Source of the DNA: Notospermus geniculatus
Taxonomy: Eukaryota > Nemertea > Pilidiophora > Heteronemertea > Lineidae
Length of the DNA stretch: 64,000 nucleotides
NCBI GenBank assembly: GCA_002633025.1
Contig: NMRB01000850.1
Location: 68,933-132,932 of the forward strand
Direction: 5' to 3'
Shown here: one piece after another, positions 1-11,572 of the stretch
Numbering within the stretch: the stretch's first letter is position 1
Layout: every line of letters begins with the position of its first letter
Made by a program: the position numbers and the translations under genes
The notes under the pieces: generated by a model
The model's input: the letters and a program-made list of their open reading frames with translations, nothing else
Told to the model about the DNA's origin: nothing
The model's database searches: none

Positions 1-567
1 TGTACTTGACTCGATGTCAGAGCTGCCAGGCAAAAAGTAAATTCATGAAAATGACGAAATGCACCCGGGTTGTTCATGTACTTCATGACGTCATCAGTTT
101 TGTGGTCACTTGCATCTTGGCAAGACGCACGTGACAATCTTGGACGAAAAGTTTCAGATCTTGGAACAAATTTTTACAATTCTTTGATATTTTTTATTAT
201 GTAATGAAAATTAAATTCTTCGACTGTGCTTCTTCAAAACACTTGAACGAAAAAAAAACAGTTTTGAATGATTCCGCTGCTTCACGCACAACCACAATCA
301 TGCATTCTAAACGCCAATGACGTCACGGGTTTAGAGTTATACCAAACATGGGAGCAGGTATGTGGTTTTAACATGTCTAACGATGGTTATAAAAATATGC
401 CAGAGGTGGCTTATTTCATCTTCCTAACAATGTTGCATCGTAACCCAGTTTTTTGAAGTGGAACTCGAATTAAAATAAGGCATGCACCCATCAATATACA
501 GGAAATTTAATTGGCCTTCTTCGCGCCTTCGAGTCATCGCCCCATCGAGTCATCGAGTCAAGTACAA
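1..567. mobile_element. Non-autonomous element with 16-bp perfect TIR
   Basis: The first 16 bases (TGTACTTGACTCGATG) recur as an exact inverted copy at 552-567. This is the signature of a short TIR element or MITE. The left end coincides with the window start, so the upstream target-site duplication cannot be seen and the element may extend further left. No coding potential is seen inside. Confidence 0.5.
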
Positions 568-894
568 CAAGCCGGCCTGTGCAGTTCATGTTGATTCATG
601 TTGATGCTGGGAGGTATGTCGGAAATGAGACGATTATCATCCAGGCGGTGGATATCGATGATGCTGAAAGGAGCCGTCCATCGTCCATCATCCACCGTCC
701 ATCGTCCAGGTTTTTCGAATACCCCACAAAAATGGCCCTACAACCAATACAGCTGAACCAAATCGGACAAAGTTGGTCTCATTTTGTTTCTAAGAAAATT
801 CTCCATCCATCCATACCAATTATGTGCGTGCTAGTTGAGTGGAAGTATGCGGTTGCGTTTTTATTGGGCCACCTGTATAGGGTTTCCCTTCCCG

Positions 895-1270
895 AAAAGG
901 GACCAAACATCATTCAGCATGGAGGTCTGATGCAGCATAGCTGAGATAAATCCCACTGTATCATTATCACATAATATGAATGCATAATTTTGATGTCACC
1001 ACAACCTATTGTTTTCTGGTTTAATGGATTTAATGGGAGAAAGGTGTCAAACATCATTTAACGTGGCTGTCTGTTCCAGCATAGATAAGGTGAACCCCAC
1101 TGCATAGTGTGAGTGCATAATTCTCTGTTGCCACACATAACCTAGTGTTTCGTGGTTTTAAACGGGTTCCCGTCCCAATGAGGTGTCAAACATGGTTGGC
1201 TCTTGCAGTAAAGCCAAGATGAATGCCACTGCATCTTTATTACATAATCTGATTGCGTAATTCTCCTTTT
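895..1270. repeat. Degenerate tandem repeat, about three ~130-150 bp units
   Basis: Three successive blocks repeat the order: GTGTCAAACAT-like segment, 'ccactgcat', 'gcataattct' and 'cacataacct...gttttctggttt'. The units are diverged, so the array is old. The flank to 2000 contains an inverted pair (about 1437-1530 and 1740-1830) sharing 'gttgctgagatatttgag'. No gene is evident. Confidence 0.45.
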
Positions 1271-1839
1271 GATATCTCTTTTTGAAGGATTCTGCTTTTT
1301 TATGATGTTACTGATTTCCTTCAGAACAAGGATATAGAATCAGTCATTTCGCATGTAAACTAACAAGGAAAAACATTTAAAAGCCAAGCACATCAGTGGT
1401 TCCGTGAGATTCACTAAAGCAGCCTGCCTGGCCATCAAATAGATTTTGGCCCTAGTTTTATCAAAATTTGTCGAGTGGTTGCTGAGATATTTGAGATTAT
1501 AAATTTGTTGATAATTTGAGATTTTCATGATTTTTTAAACAAAACTCTGATGTCAGTAAATATGAAAGTTTGGATGAATCGCATAAACTGGTTAGAATTT
1601 AGGGACATTTTTCAAAATATCACCATTTCGATATTACAATATTTCTGCCCAGTTAACCCCAGAAAAGCTTCAAAATAAGGTGAACCTGTAATCTGATGTT
1701 AGTGTCATCTAGTATGAAAATTTCTTGAAAAACGCGAAAATCTCAAATTATCAAAGTTTTGATAGTTTCAAATATCTCAGCAACCACGCGACATATTTTG
1801 ATGAACCTAGGAACAAAATCATCAGCAACTTCCATTCTG

Positions 1840-3120
1840 TCAGAACTACTATAAACATGAAAATATAATTGCAAAAAAATAACAGATGTTGACTTTCAAT
1901 TTTTTTTTCTGTTAAGCTATTACATAATTTTGAAAGGCCTATTTCGAAATTTTGATGCAGAAATATGACCAACAGATTTTCCTCTCATAAGCAACAAACG
2001 GTGTCAAAATTGGTTCTGTAGTATTTGAAATATTGAAGGTATCAAGTGTAGATAAACACCTGCCAATGCCTTTCCATACAAATGTGCACACAATAAATTT
2101 CAGGCCGGATTCTTTCTTTGTGGCACTATAGATACGTGCTTTTCGTTGTGGAAGAGGAATATAGTTTGGAATAAGTCATACAAAAGGTCTTTGATTGTGA
2201 TCAATATATTCTATTAACGGTAGCGATGTCTGCCTCCAGCCCAATGCAGACCATGGTTTGAATGGCGTTTATTGAACTTCAAATGATCTCCTTCGCTGTA
2301 AAGGTTTAATTCTGATCCAATTCATCATCATCATTCAGCATCACAATAGCCATAGGTAACCTGTCGGTGGGAGAAGTAGTCTATCCAATTAACATGATTT
2401 GTATCGACGGTAGGTTTTCAACAACGGATGCCTCGATCTTCGATTGACCAGAAAAAATCAATTTTAATCATTATGTTTAGTTTGCAATGCCTGTATATGA
2501 CCGCCGACCTGAAAATATTCAATCCTGGTGCAGCTCTAATTTCATGTGATGCATTTAAAAGTTTCGCCACGGTAAGCAAATGTTAGGTGCACACCGGCGC
2601 CTCATCTTTCAGAGCGCTGCCTAGCACATACTTGCAAGGACGCCGACACCTGATTACAAACATGCGCTTCAGCAGTAGGCAAATATTTCTCCATTTTCTG
2701 CAAAGCAGCCGTTTAGTGCCTTGTCCTACTAATATATCAGTAATACGCTCCCCCTGGCGGCGATTTGGGTTCAAAGCTTTTGGTTGTTGATTCAAAAAGC
2801 TGGAGTGACGTCAGGTAATTACCAAATCAGGAACGCTTACATTCATGGACTGGTTCCTGTCTTTGCCGCTTTTCATTTGAGTCGAAATTGTCCAAAACGC
2901 ATACCTTGAGATGCGAAAGTGGGTGGTGGAGTCCTTCAAAGTGAATTGGGGGGTCTCTGCAAACCCACTAATTTTTGGACTTAAAAACATTGCATTTACA
3001 TGTAATGACAGGCGTACAGAAAAAAAATCCTTTCTTTCTGAAAATTTTGGGGATGGATTTATCCCCATATAATTTTCTTGGGGATGGAATTCTCCCCATT
3101 CTCCCCTCTGGCAGAAACCC
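1840..3120. other. No recognisable gene
   Basis: Only short, low-information ORFs occur here, with no protein-family signature and no clear tandem or inverted structure. A remnant of repeat sequence is likely but cannot be assigned. Confidence 0.4.
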
Positions 3121-3128
3121 TGGATGCC

Positions 3129-3833
3129 AGGGGCCAAATGCATAAAACTACTTAAGTATGAAAATCCCAAGGGATTCCCTCAAATCACCACTAAAGTGGA
3201 AATCTTAACTTAAGGGAGATGCATAAAGCTACTTTGGAATAGTGAAAGCCTCAAAATCACCCTTAACTCTAAGTGTGGTGACAGTTCCTTTAACTGACTC
3301 CTTAACTTCACAGTTGTGGCAGGCACAGCTTGGAATATGCTATCCATGCTGTTTTTGATGCATGCCAGCCAAATAGGCCGGGGAAATTATGTGCTAGGCT
3401 AGGGTGGGATAACATTGAACTGTGCCAAGGATTTTGATTTGACAGACATGTATCCTCTTTCTGTCCTACCAATTTGGTAACCCCTTTTTTTGTTTTCCAC
3501 CATTAATAGCCATTTTACACAGTTCCAAACATACTAAGATGTCCATTACAGCATTGCCTGCAGTCATGTTCATGTACATGCAGCCTACATTTGAGACACC
3601 TTCCTTAAGTATAACACTCAAGAAATCTGGGAAACCCCTTGAATACTGAAATTTCATTGGCTGACACCACAATTCCTGGAAATACTTTAGTTAAGGGTTG
3701 CCCTTAACTGAGTATGCCCTTAGTTTGTTTTATGCATACACCTTAAGTATGGCAATTGGTAAAGTGAAATCCTTAGACTTTAAGGGTAAGTTTTACACTT
3801 AACTTAAGGAAGTTTTATGCATATGGCCCCAGG
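3129..3833. mobile_element. MITE of the GGGGCCA-TATGCATAAA terminus type
   Basis: The left end (ggggccaaatgcataaaact) and the right end (agttttatgcatatggcccc) are inverted copies about 700 bp apart. The interior repeats CTTAAG/CTTAACT motifs many times, consistent with subterminal binding-site repeats in a non-autonomous DNA transposon. It belongs to the same broad terminus class as the elements at 22336, 27852, 42514, 47600 and 62736. Confidence 0.55.
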
Positions 3834-3839
3834 ACTTCG

Positions 3840-4680
3840 AACTGGAAAGACAGCTACAATAAAAATGTCATAGCCCGCTCCCCACGGAGCATGGCCATGC
3901 GTGAGAAACGGGAGGAAATTCTGAATTGACAAAACCACATACATTGACATAGGCGCATTTAAAAATACGCATCGTGGGCTAATCTGGCGATGACTACAGG
4001 GGTGCTGCAATGCATCACGTATTAACGTCCGGCAATGTCATCAGAAGCACTTAAAACGCATCAACACACACGTTCATACATGTCACAGGCGAATTCCCTA
4101 TCAGTCCACCCTGATATACGGTACCGGTATATTGACGTGCATGCCAAAACTGACGTCATTGCTAAGGTGAATCGGTTCTAGGCGACGCCCATGGCGTAGC
4201 CTAGAAGCACAGCGTCAACACCATTGGTGATGACGTCAAAACGTTGCGCGGTCAGATTGAGGTGGGATTGCAAAGAGTTCCAAAGCCGGTAGTATTTTAT
4301 GCAAGGTTCTCGTTTACTTTTCGAAAAAAATGCAATAACATCTTTATAAGCACTCGAATCACGACGCGATGACGTCAACTGAACGTGACAGATGTAAAGA
4401 ATGTCCTAGCCTATGTTGTGTGTGATACACTGCATACTCCCCACGGAGCATGGCCATGCGTGGGAGGAACGAGAGGAATTGACAAAAATCACTATAAGCT
4501 CAGTATGCTTACACAGCTGCTGCATCACACATAAATTGCGCTATAATGTCATCAGAAACACTGCGCCAACACAATTTCATAATTTCGTTCTACTTTTTAT
4601 TAAGGTTGAAAAGAAAATGCATCAATACACAATACCCCACAGACGAATTCATTATCGAATATTGACCTAAATTTCACTGT
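3840..4680. repeat. Diverged direct duplication (~0.57 kb spacing)
   Basis: The motif 'ccccacggagcatggccatg' with its downstream 'gaattgacaaaa' and 'atgtcatcagaa...ca' blocks occurs near 3880 and again near 4440. The spacing indicates an old tandem or segmental duplication. No coding function is supported. Confidence 0.4.
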
Positions 4681-4888
4681 GTTCAAGGTCATGAATGACG
4701 TTTTATGGGATTGTGTGTCACGTGAATGCATATTGTGATGACGCTTTTCACAGAATATGATTCTTTTTCACATATTTTGATGACGTTTTTGTATATTTTG
4801 CTGACGTTTTTCAACATTTTCCATAGCCAGAACAGTACGGCGCTATAGGTACTATATATTTCATGTATTGATTATTTAACCTTCGGAC

Positions 4889-6087
4889 GCAGGGGCGGAT
4901 CCAGGATTTGACGAAAGGGGGGGCGCAGATGTCGGCGGCGGCGAAGCCGTCGCCGCACGCGCAACAGGCGAGTCCTCAGCGGGGGGTCTGGGGGGCCTCC
5001 CCCAGGAAATTTTGAAATCTAGAAGCCCTGAAACGCGATTTCCCGGCATTTCGGAACGCAAACCTAGATCCCGTCGGTGCTTGGAAAACCACCTTCTGAA
5101 TGGCATAAAACCAGCGAAAATTGCAATTTAATATACTACTGACTGGGCTAAGGGATCAAGACGGCAGCCCACACTACAGCGAACAATCACGTTCCAAAAT
5201 TTGACATACATACTTTTAAAAGACGGCATCAACACAATTAACCCGAAGGTATTCTGTGTTCAATAAAAGTAGCATCAAGACCCCGACTTAATACGGGGCG
5301 GATCCCGGATTTTCTCGAGGGGTGGGTTCTGAAGGTGGAGGCCACTGGACTCGCACGCGCCATCTGCTTGCGCTTCGATCACCAGCGCCGTTGGCACCGA
5401 TTTAGCGGGGGTCCGGGGGACGTCCCCCAGGAAAATTTTGAAAACTAGAAGCTCTGAGACGCGATTTCCCGGCATCCAAGATTGAGAAAGTCCGATGCCA
5501 CGCCTCCTATTTTGAAGCAGGTGCACGCATACACAATACAGTATGTTGTCCCAAGAAGGGGAATAGAGGTTTCTTCGAATCATCGATGCAACGATTGTAT
5601 TACAATGATTACATCAGACTCATGGGCGGGCGCTACGCTACAAGCGAGATGTTTTGATGGAGGTCGCCGAGTGGGGTTCCAACCCCCAGAACCCCCTCTG
5701 TATGGCGCCCCTGCTAGTATAAATTGATTTAGAAATAAGGCGTGCAAACCTTTTTTTCTTTAAAAACTGTCGAACAAACTTTAAGTAAGTTGCTGTTTTC
5801 GTTTCTCCGCCATGCTCAGCACACAGCCTTCGCATAGTCAGCTGATTATGTCAAGGTACTCCGTACTCCTCTTTATCTGTTCTGAAGCGCGGCTTCAAGG
5901 GCAATCACTCGGGGATAGGGCACGGAATTGTGATGGGTTACGCACGTGGGGGCTGTGTGCATATGGCAGTTAAGCGGAGTGCGCGGCATTTGTAGTGTGC
6001 CGCGGAAAATCATTGAAAAAATTATGGCCTGCCGAAAATAGGGGGGGCGCGCGCCCGGTGCGCCCCCCCCTAAATCCGCGCCTGGGA
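4889..6087. mobile_element. GGGGCGGATCCAGGATTT-ended repeat, copy 1
   Basis: The element starts with 'aggggcggatccaggattt' and ends with 'cctaaatccgcgcct', an imperfect terminal inverted repeat. The first ~600 bp are closely related to the copy at 24938-25627. The GC-rich core (gcggggggtctggggggcc) is shared. A second internal start-like block (ggggcggatcccggatttt) near 5296 suggests nested or tandem insertion. No transposase is encoded. Confidence 0.6.
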
Positions 6088-6536
6088 CGCCCTAAAAAGC
6101 ATAACATAATCTCAAACCTAGTACCCAAAGTTATACCCAGTTGAGATAAACAAAAAGTGTCATGCATGTCATGGTTTTTTACAAGGGAACGAGGTGCAAA
6201 GGGCACGTGCAGAGGGAGCGCATCTTGTGCGAGGCCCCATAACAGTTGGTGTTCAGTATCAGAGGCCATTTCGAGAAAAAAGCAAAAGAAGGATATTAGT
6301 TTAATGGAGAATGCATTACACAGTCAAACTTCGAAGGCGTATTCTGCAACACCTGTCGCTTCGAAATCGATTTGAACTTCACAAAATGTACATTATGACC
6401 TACTAAATTCGTCGTTCGAATATGCCATTAACTCATTTCAACAAAATTTTGATGGAACCTCGTTTCCAGGTGCAGGACCACCGCTGAGTTTGCTACGCGG
6501 TGACTCTGCGATCGATCGATCGATCCGTCGGTTCAC

Positions 6537-6735
6537 TCCCATTTCGCCAAATTGCATTTCGCCAAATTCCCAATTCGCCAAAAAAAGTTTCATTTCGCCA
6601 AATTCCCATTTGGCCAAATTCCCAAATCGGCAAATTCCCATTTTGCCAAATTCCCAATTTGCCAAATTCCCATTTCGCCAAATTCCCATTTTGCCAAATT
6701 CCCGTTTTGCCAAATTCCCATTTTGCCAAATTTGT
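6537..6735 (+). repeat. ~15-16 bp minisatellite, left arm
   Basis: At least a dozen tandem copies of a unit like CCAAATTCCCATTTTG occur here, giving artificial open frames in several phases. The array is the inverted counterpart of that at 7187-7392, so the two together form a large inverted repeat with a ~450 bp spacer. Confidence 0.85.
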
Positions 6736-7186
6736 TATTCAGGCTATAACCCCTAATCTAATGGACTGATCCAATGCAAAATACTTCAAAATAGAGGGTT
6801 AGGGTTAGGATAAGGCCCTTGGGTATCAAACTGTTTCACTCAGGGTTTGGAAGGGATGGGGCTGATGTCTTCACCTTCAAAAAGGATGGGTGTAATTTGC
6901 CACACCCAAGGTTACACAACTCTAGCAGTGTTTGTTCCCTTGACTATATCTGTGAAAACAAAGCGAATTAGAAAAAAAGAAACTAAGAAACGCATCTTTT
7001 CTCTGAAAGTTTGCACTATTTCTTCGTCTGAAAAAGATCGTTGAAGAGTTCACCTAGAAAATAACATCAGTCTTCTTTGGAATGAATACCATGGCATTCG
7101 CTTTATCAAACTTCTAAGCCTGCTCCAAAAGTTGTTAATATTTGGAACGATTCATTTTGAAACAACACAGGGGTGTCAAGTAAATT

Positions 7187-7392
7187 TTTGGCGAAACGGA
7201 ATTTGGTGAAACGGGAATTTGGCCAAATGGGAATTTGGTGAAATGGGAATTTGGCGAAATGGGAATTTGGCGAATTGGGAATTTGGCAATGTGGGAATTT
7301 GGCGATTTGGGAATTTGGCCAAATGGGAATTTGGCCAAATGGGATATGGCGAAATGGGATTTGGCAAAATGGGATTTGGCCAAATGGGAAGT
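7187..7392 (-). repeat. ~15-16 bp minisatellite, right arm
   Basis: Tandem copies of TGGGAATTTGGCGAAA occur here, the reverse complement of the left-arm unit at 6537-6735. The arrangement resembles a foldback element whose inverted arms have been expanded into tandem repeats. The spacer (6740-7180) contains no supported gene. Confidence 0.85.
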
Positions 7393-7596
7393 CACCCGAT
7401 CCGTCACGACGTCATTTAGAACTGTGGACGTTGCGTCATGAGAAAGTTACCTGCATACTTCTGTCGCGTTCCCCGCGTTGCTTAGCGACTCATAGGAAAC
7501 TCAAAATGTAAACACGGAAGACAGCTTGACAGTTTGACAGCTGACTGAGCGTCTCATCGTGTTTTATTGTATAAAATTCCTCCAAACCCTGATAAA

Positions 7597-7772
7597 ATGG
7601 TGCAAACTTGTGTTGTCAGCGGGTGCAAGTCACGCGCTGCCAAGGGAAATGGCATAGAATTCCAGATGAAGACGAATTTCCGTCATTAAGAGCACGGTGG
7701 TTGCAGGCCCTCCAACCCGAAGATGACGACCGTTTAGGCCTACATGGGTGTCGTGTTTGCTCACTGCATTTT
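7597..7772 (+). pseudogene. THAP-type zinc finger exon, frame broken
   Basis: From the ATG at 7597 the frame encodes a start like MVQTC-x4-C (C-V-V-S-G-C) followed by KSRAAKGNGIEF, the N-terminal half of a THAP C2CH zinc finger. The second half (HRIPDEDEF, then RARWLQAL, then CRVCSLHF) continues in another frame. It ends at a possible splice donor (GTATTA) right after the C-x2-H-F, where THAP exons often end. The frame switches at about 7654-7663, where one copy of a 10-base direct repeat (atagaattcc) appears to be missing. THAP domains bind DNA in cellular regulators and P-element-type transposases. No downstream exon is identified, so this is probably a broken gene or transposon fragment. 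Confidence 0.6.
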
Positions 7773-8830
7773 GTATTAGGTATACGTAATGTTAAGGAAA
7801 TATCTTTATAGAAGTGCTCTAGTTAAACCCCGAGGCATCATTATTCGGAAGCGGCAAACTATGTGCGCAGCCATGATAAATTGTAAGAGGTGCTAGCTAG
7901 CGTCACTCTGACAACCAACCACCTAGCGGAACGACAAGAAACTAGGAATTCGGGCCACTACCATGTTGGGCGTGGAAATAATGAGTACTCCCGATTATGC
8001 CATTTACGATTATGTTATGCTTTATCCAGTAAGCCATATTGAACAACGTGTTGACTAAAAACTAAAACACTAACTGAAATGCATTTACATCAGCAGAGGT
8101 CTAACAACATCCACGTGACCGGCGGAACATGTAGCAGAGATCTAACAACATCCACGTGACCCGCCAATTCTGCCAGACTCACTTTTCTCACAATCAATTA
8201 CGTTGAAATATACATATAAATGCACAAACTATAAAACAGAGGCTCATCTGATAACAGTAGGATCAGTAGCGACCAGTAGAAGGCATTTTTACATGTCAGA
8301 CTGGGAAACATGTCATTGTTACTAACATTATTAAAAATGGCATGCTTCTGAATCTGAATTATCAACACGATATGCACTTAATGCCGAATGGGCACAAACT
8401 CAACCTGAGAAATATCCAGTTGACCTTTCCGAGTGTGCACCAAGTAAATTCACATATAAAAGAGAAACAATGAACACACATGCACCTTATGATAAAACAT
8501 TAGATAGGCCCACGGGTTATTTTTCCACAGCAAAGAACTCGAAAATAAAAGTACGCATTCTAGCTTGGACCGCGAGGCCGTGAAGTTATATATGACGTCA
8601 TATATCGCATCGTCTGATTGGATAAAATACCAGTAATCATGTGTACGTTTTTCCAATTGATAAACTTGTCTATCTAAAGAGAACGAAAAATTACATGCAA
8701 ACGAGACATCGGGATAAATCACAAGGTAAAGTGGAACCTCTAATGACACACTGTAAATCCAGGTGACGCGTTTAGCGTTTAGTTTTGTGTTTACGAAAAC
8801 ACAACTTAACACATTACGTGAATATAACTG
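7773..8830. other. No recognisable gene; short direct repeat
   Basis: The only structure noticed is a ~45-bp direct duplication around 8090-8165 containing 'taacaacatccacgtgac'. The long minus-strand open frame at 8450-8812 has no family signature and is treated as chance. Confidence 0.4.
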
Positions 8831-8907
8831 AACATATCATCAGGAGAGGCGTTCTATCCGCCTAGAAACATACGTCTTGTTGCCTAAAATGCCGAAATAT
8901 GTAATTT

Positions 8908-9720
8908 GTTTTACTGTAAATCTAAAGTCTAAACACGAAACTAAACGGGAATATGCAACACTTTTTAAACATCTAAACGTGATTAGTTTTCCATTAGAAA
9001 TGGACAGATGACCTAAACACCGTGACCGCATTTAGAAAACAGTAAATTTAAATGCCTTGTAAATGTCTTGTTTAAGTTATAAACATCTCGTTCAGTTTCC
9101 CCTAAACACGAAACATGAAGGAATCCTGAACATCGTGTTTAGGGCTGGTTCACGGCTCGGGTGGAATTGGTCAAATTTGTCGTTCGCTATATCTCCCGCC
9201 GGCGAATTTTTTGGTATAAAACCAATCAGATGGCAGTATGACGTACAGTATACAATACTGTTTGTTACACCATGGCCCGTATGCATAAAGGTGGAATAAA
9301 CTTATTCCAGGTATAACTTCACGCTTTAACGTTCAGGAGGAAATACATGTAATACAGTAGACAGGTTTTCCGAATTACCCAAAGAAAAATTCCAGGCCAG
9401 GGCGTGTAGCCCCAGTGGCGTAGTGGTTAGAGCGTTGGTCCAGATTATGCATGTTGGTGGGCCCTGGATCGAATCTCCCTGCCGGTATTATTCACTCTTT
9501 ACTGCGTGCCTTTTTATACTTTTTTCCTTCATCTTCCAACGCTTTTTTGTCACTTTTTCAGTCTAAATCAGTCGGTTTAATAATTATTTGCCGTCATGGA
9601 AACACATTAATCTATTTCGTTGGAATATGGAGAACTAAACGCGTTTAGATGTTTAAAATATGTTGCATATTCCCGTTTAGTTTCGTGTTCAGACTTTAAA
9701 CACTTTAGATTTACAGTGCA
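8908..9720. mobile_element. TIR element with 'CTAAACGGGAATATGCAACA' arms
   Basis: The left arm (about 8908-8995, including actaaacgggaatatgcaac) is inverted at about 9630-9718 (gttgcatattcccgtttagt). The arms are ~85 bp and the total length is ~0.8 kb. A tRNA-like SINE head lies inside at 9404-9480, so the element is either composite or a host for the SINE. Confidence 0.6.
9404..9480 (+). repeat. tRNA-like SINE head
   Basis: It contains a pol III A-box-like segment (tggcgtagtggttagag) and, ~40 bp later, a B-box-like segment (ggatcgaatctcc). The surrounding bases do not fold into a complete tRNA with a 3' acceptor, so this is a SINE head rather than a functional tRNA gene. Confidence 0.55.
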
Positions 9721-9785
9721 CCTTTGCTAGAAAAAAAGGTCGAAAAAGTGATACATCAGAGAAATATGATGCATGATGCAGAAAT

Positions 9786-10168
9786 ACTCTAGATTCGTTC
9801 TTCTAAGGTTACTTCATATATTCATGCTGTAGGTTTAGGCCTAGCCCACAATATAGCCCACACAAAGAATTTATTGATTCTGATTCAACATAACTGACCA
9901 ATGAGTGAGTCTTGCGTTACTTGCACTGGGCTGCGAAGACTGCTTTGTTGGCAGGCACTATTAAAAGAGTGTCTGTTACAATCACTATTCCCTTATGAAG
10001 ACAACGATGTCAATAATCTGTAGTCGGATAAATCAGTCTTCAATAGCCCTTTCCCTCCTCGCCTGTCAGTCACATTGAACAGCTCTTTAATTTGCCATGA
10101 ATATTCAATAGGGTAGGCGGTCATATGGATGTTCAGTGAAGTAACCTTAGAAGAATGAATCTAGAGTA
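9786..10168. mobile_element. Small MITE with ~32-bp TIR
   Basis: 'tactctagattc' with 'ttctaaggttacttca' near 9786-9817 is inverted as 'tgaagtaaccttagaa' with 'gaatctagagta' near 10137-10168. No coding region is present. Confidence 0.5.
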
Positions 10169-10206
10169 TGACCAACAATATGAACGTTCATATGGAACAA
10201 ACCGTG

Positions 10207-10853
10207 TTAAAGCTGACGTGAACGAACAAAAAGCCCCCATGCGACGGGCAAGAGAATTGCAAACGCCCTGCAAACACCTCAAACGAAGGTTCGGAACATG
10301 ATAGGCCCCACGACACCAGGAGGGCGCCACCTTATTTATCTTCGAGCTTTCGAGGTGTCAACATCCTTTGGTGAGCTCCTGCTGAACATTTTTTTTTCAA
10401 AGAAAAAATGTTGTCCCAGCTAGGAATCGAACCCGCGCCTTGTTATCTCCGTTCCACCGTCTCCCCCGTTCGGCCACCGAACTTGTTGGAGGACTTCTCA
10501 TGTTTTCTCTTATTCGTAGTATTATTTACGTAAGTCGAAGCCCTACGTCTATGACAAACACAAATCATGTCCCTGTCAGCTGGCTCGTTGGCCGAGTGGA
10601 TAGAGTATTGGACTACAGATCAGAAGGCCGACGGTTCGAATCTCGTCTAAATAACTACAGTTTTTTTTCTTTGAGTAGTGTAAGAGGTATGCGGAGATGT
10701 TGACAGCTCTGTTGCCTTAAGGCAAATAAGGTGGCGCCCTCCTGGCGTCGTGGGGTCTATCATGTTCTGAGCCTTCGTTTGAGGTGTTTGCAGGGCGTTT
10801 GCAATTCTCTTGCTCGTCGCAAGGGGGCTTTTTGTTCGTTCACGTCAGCTTTA
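10207..10853. mobile_element. Inverted-repeat element carrying two tRNA-like heads
   Basis: The left arm 10207-10340 (ttaaagctgacgtgaacgaa through gggcgccacctta) is inverted at 10722-10853. Between the arms lie a tRNA-like segment on the plus strand (about 10582-10648) and one on the minus strand (about 10414-10490). A fragment related to the arm also occurs near 63790-63880. Confidence 0.65.
10582..10648 (+). repeat. tRNA-like SINE head (plus strand)
   Basis: The A-box-like 'tggccgagtggatagag' and B-box-like 'ggttcgaatctc' are correctly spaced. The anticodon arm is only partly paired, so it looks derived from a tRNA rather than functional. It sits inside the inverted-repeat element at 10207-10853. 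Confidence 0.55.
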
Positions 10854-10910
10854 AAGTTGTCCCAGTAGTGTTTCAAATAGGCCATTCAAGGGATCAGGTG
10901 TCAGTAAATT

Positions 10911-11454
10911 TACTGTATAATATAACTTATCCGGCCACCACGGCCAACCTGCAAATCACGCAAATTATTGACTATACACGATCCAGGCCAAGTTATGAAA
11001 GGTCCTAGTCAGGGTTACACATCAGTTGGCGGGTTTCTTTTCAACGGCAGACCGCAGCTTTATTCCACAGTAGGCCTAGGTTTAATGGGCATCCTACATG
11101 TAGCTACGATAGAGGGCAGCACACCGAAACTCGGCCCTTTACAATGGACGGCTTTTGTGTGGGAAATTGATCAGGACCGAGTTGCCAGTTTCATTTCTAT
11201 AGATTTAACCACTGGTGACACCTATTGAGGCAGTGAGCTAGGGTCCTCATTGGACATCATTTACAAATCGTAGGCTACTGGTCAGTAGAAGTCAGCGGGA
11301 TAACCATTACGATACTCACCAGGCATAAGACGATTTCCATTGAACATGTAACCCTGACTAGGCCTTTCATAACTTGGCCTGGATCGTGTATAGTCAATAA
11401 TTTGCGTGGTTTGCAGGTTGGCCGTGGTGGCCGGATAAGTCATATTATACAGTA
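10911..11454. mobile_element. ~0.54-kb TIR element
   Basis: The left arm (tactgtataatataacttat, then ccggccaccacggccaacct and ttattgactatacacgatcc) is inverted at 11344-11454. The arms are ~105 bp with a ~330-bp centre. The small ORF in the centre has no signature. Confidence 0.65.
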
Positions 11455-11572
11455 TGTCCATGACTGTACATGTTGAGGTAGTTTTGACCTATGTAAATTG
11501 TTTACCAGGACATAAATCTTACGAAGAATCTCACAATTTTCTTATTGAGTTTGTCTTGGTAAGACTTTTCTT

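Noticed and set aside
579-944. 121-codon ORF with HRPSS-like repeats
   Set aside because: It overlaps a simple 'ccatcgtcca' repeat and the tandem array start; no family signature.
2811-3170. 119-codon minus-strand ORF
   Set aside because: It enters the MITE at 3129 and shows no conserved motif or codon pattern.
6438-6769. Several overlapping repetitive ORFs (FAKFPFCQIPILPNS type)
   Set aside because: They are by-products of the ~16-bp minisatellite; multiple frames on both strands are open.
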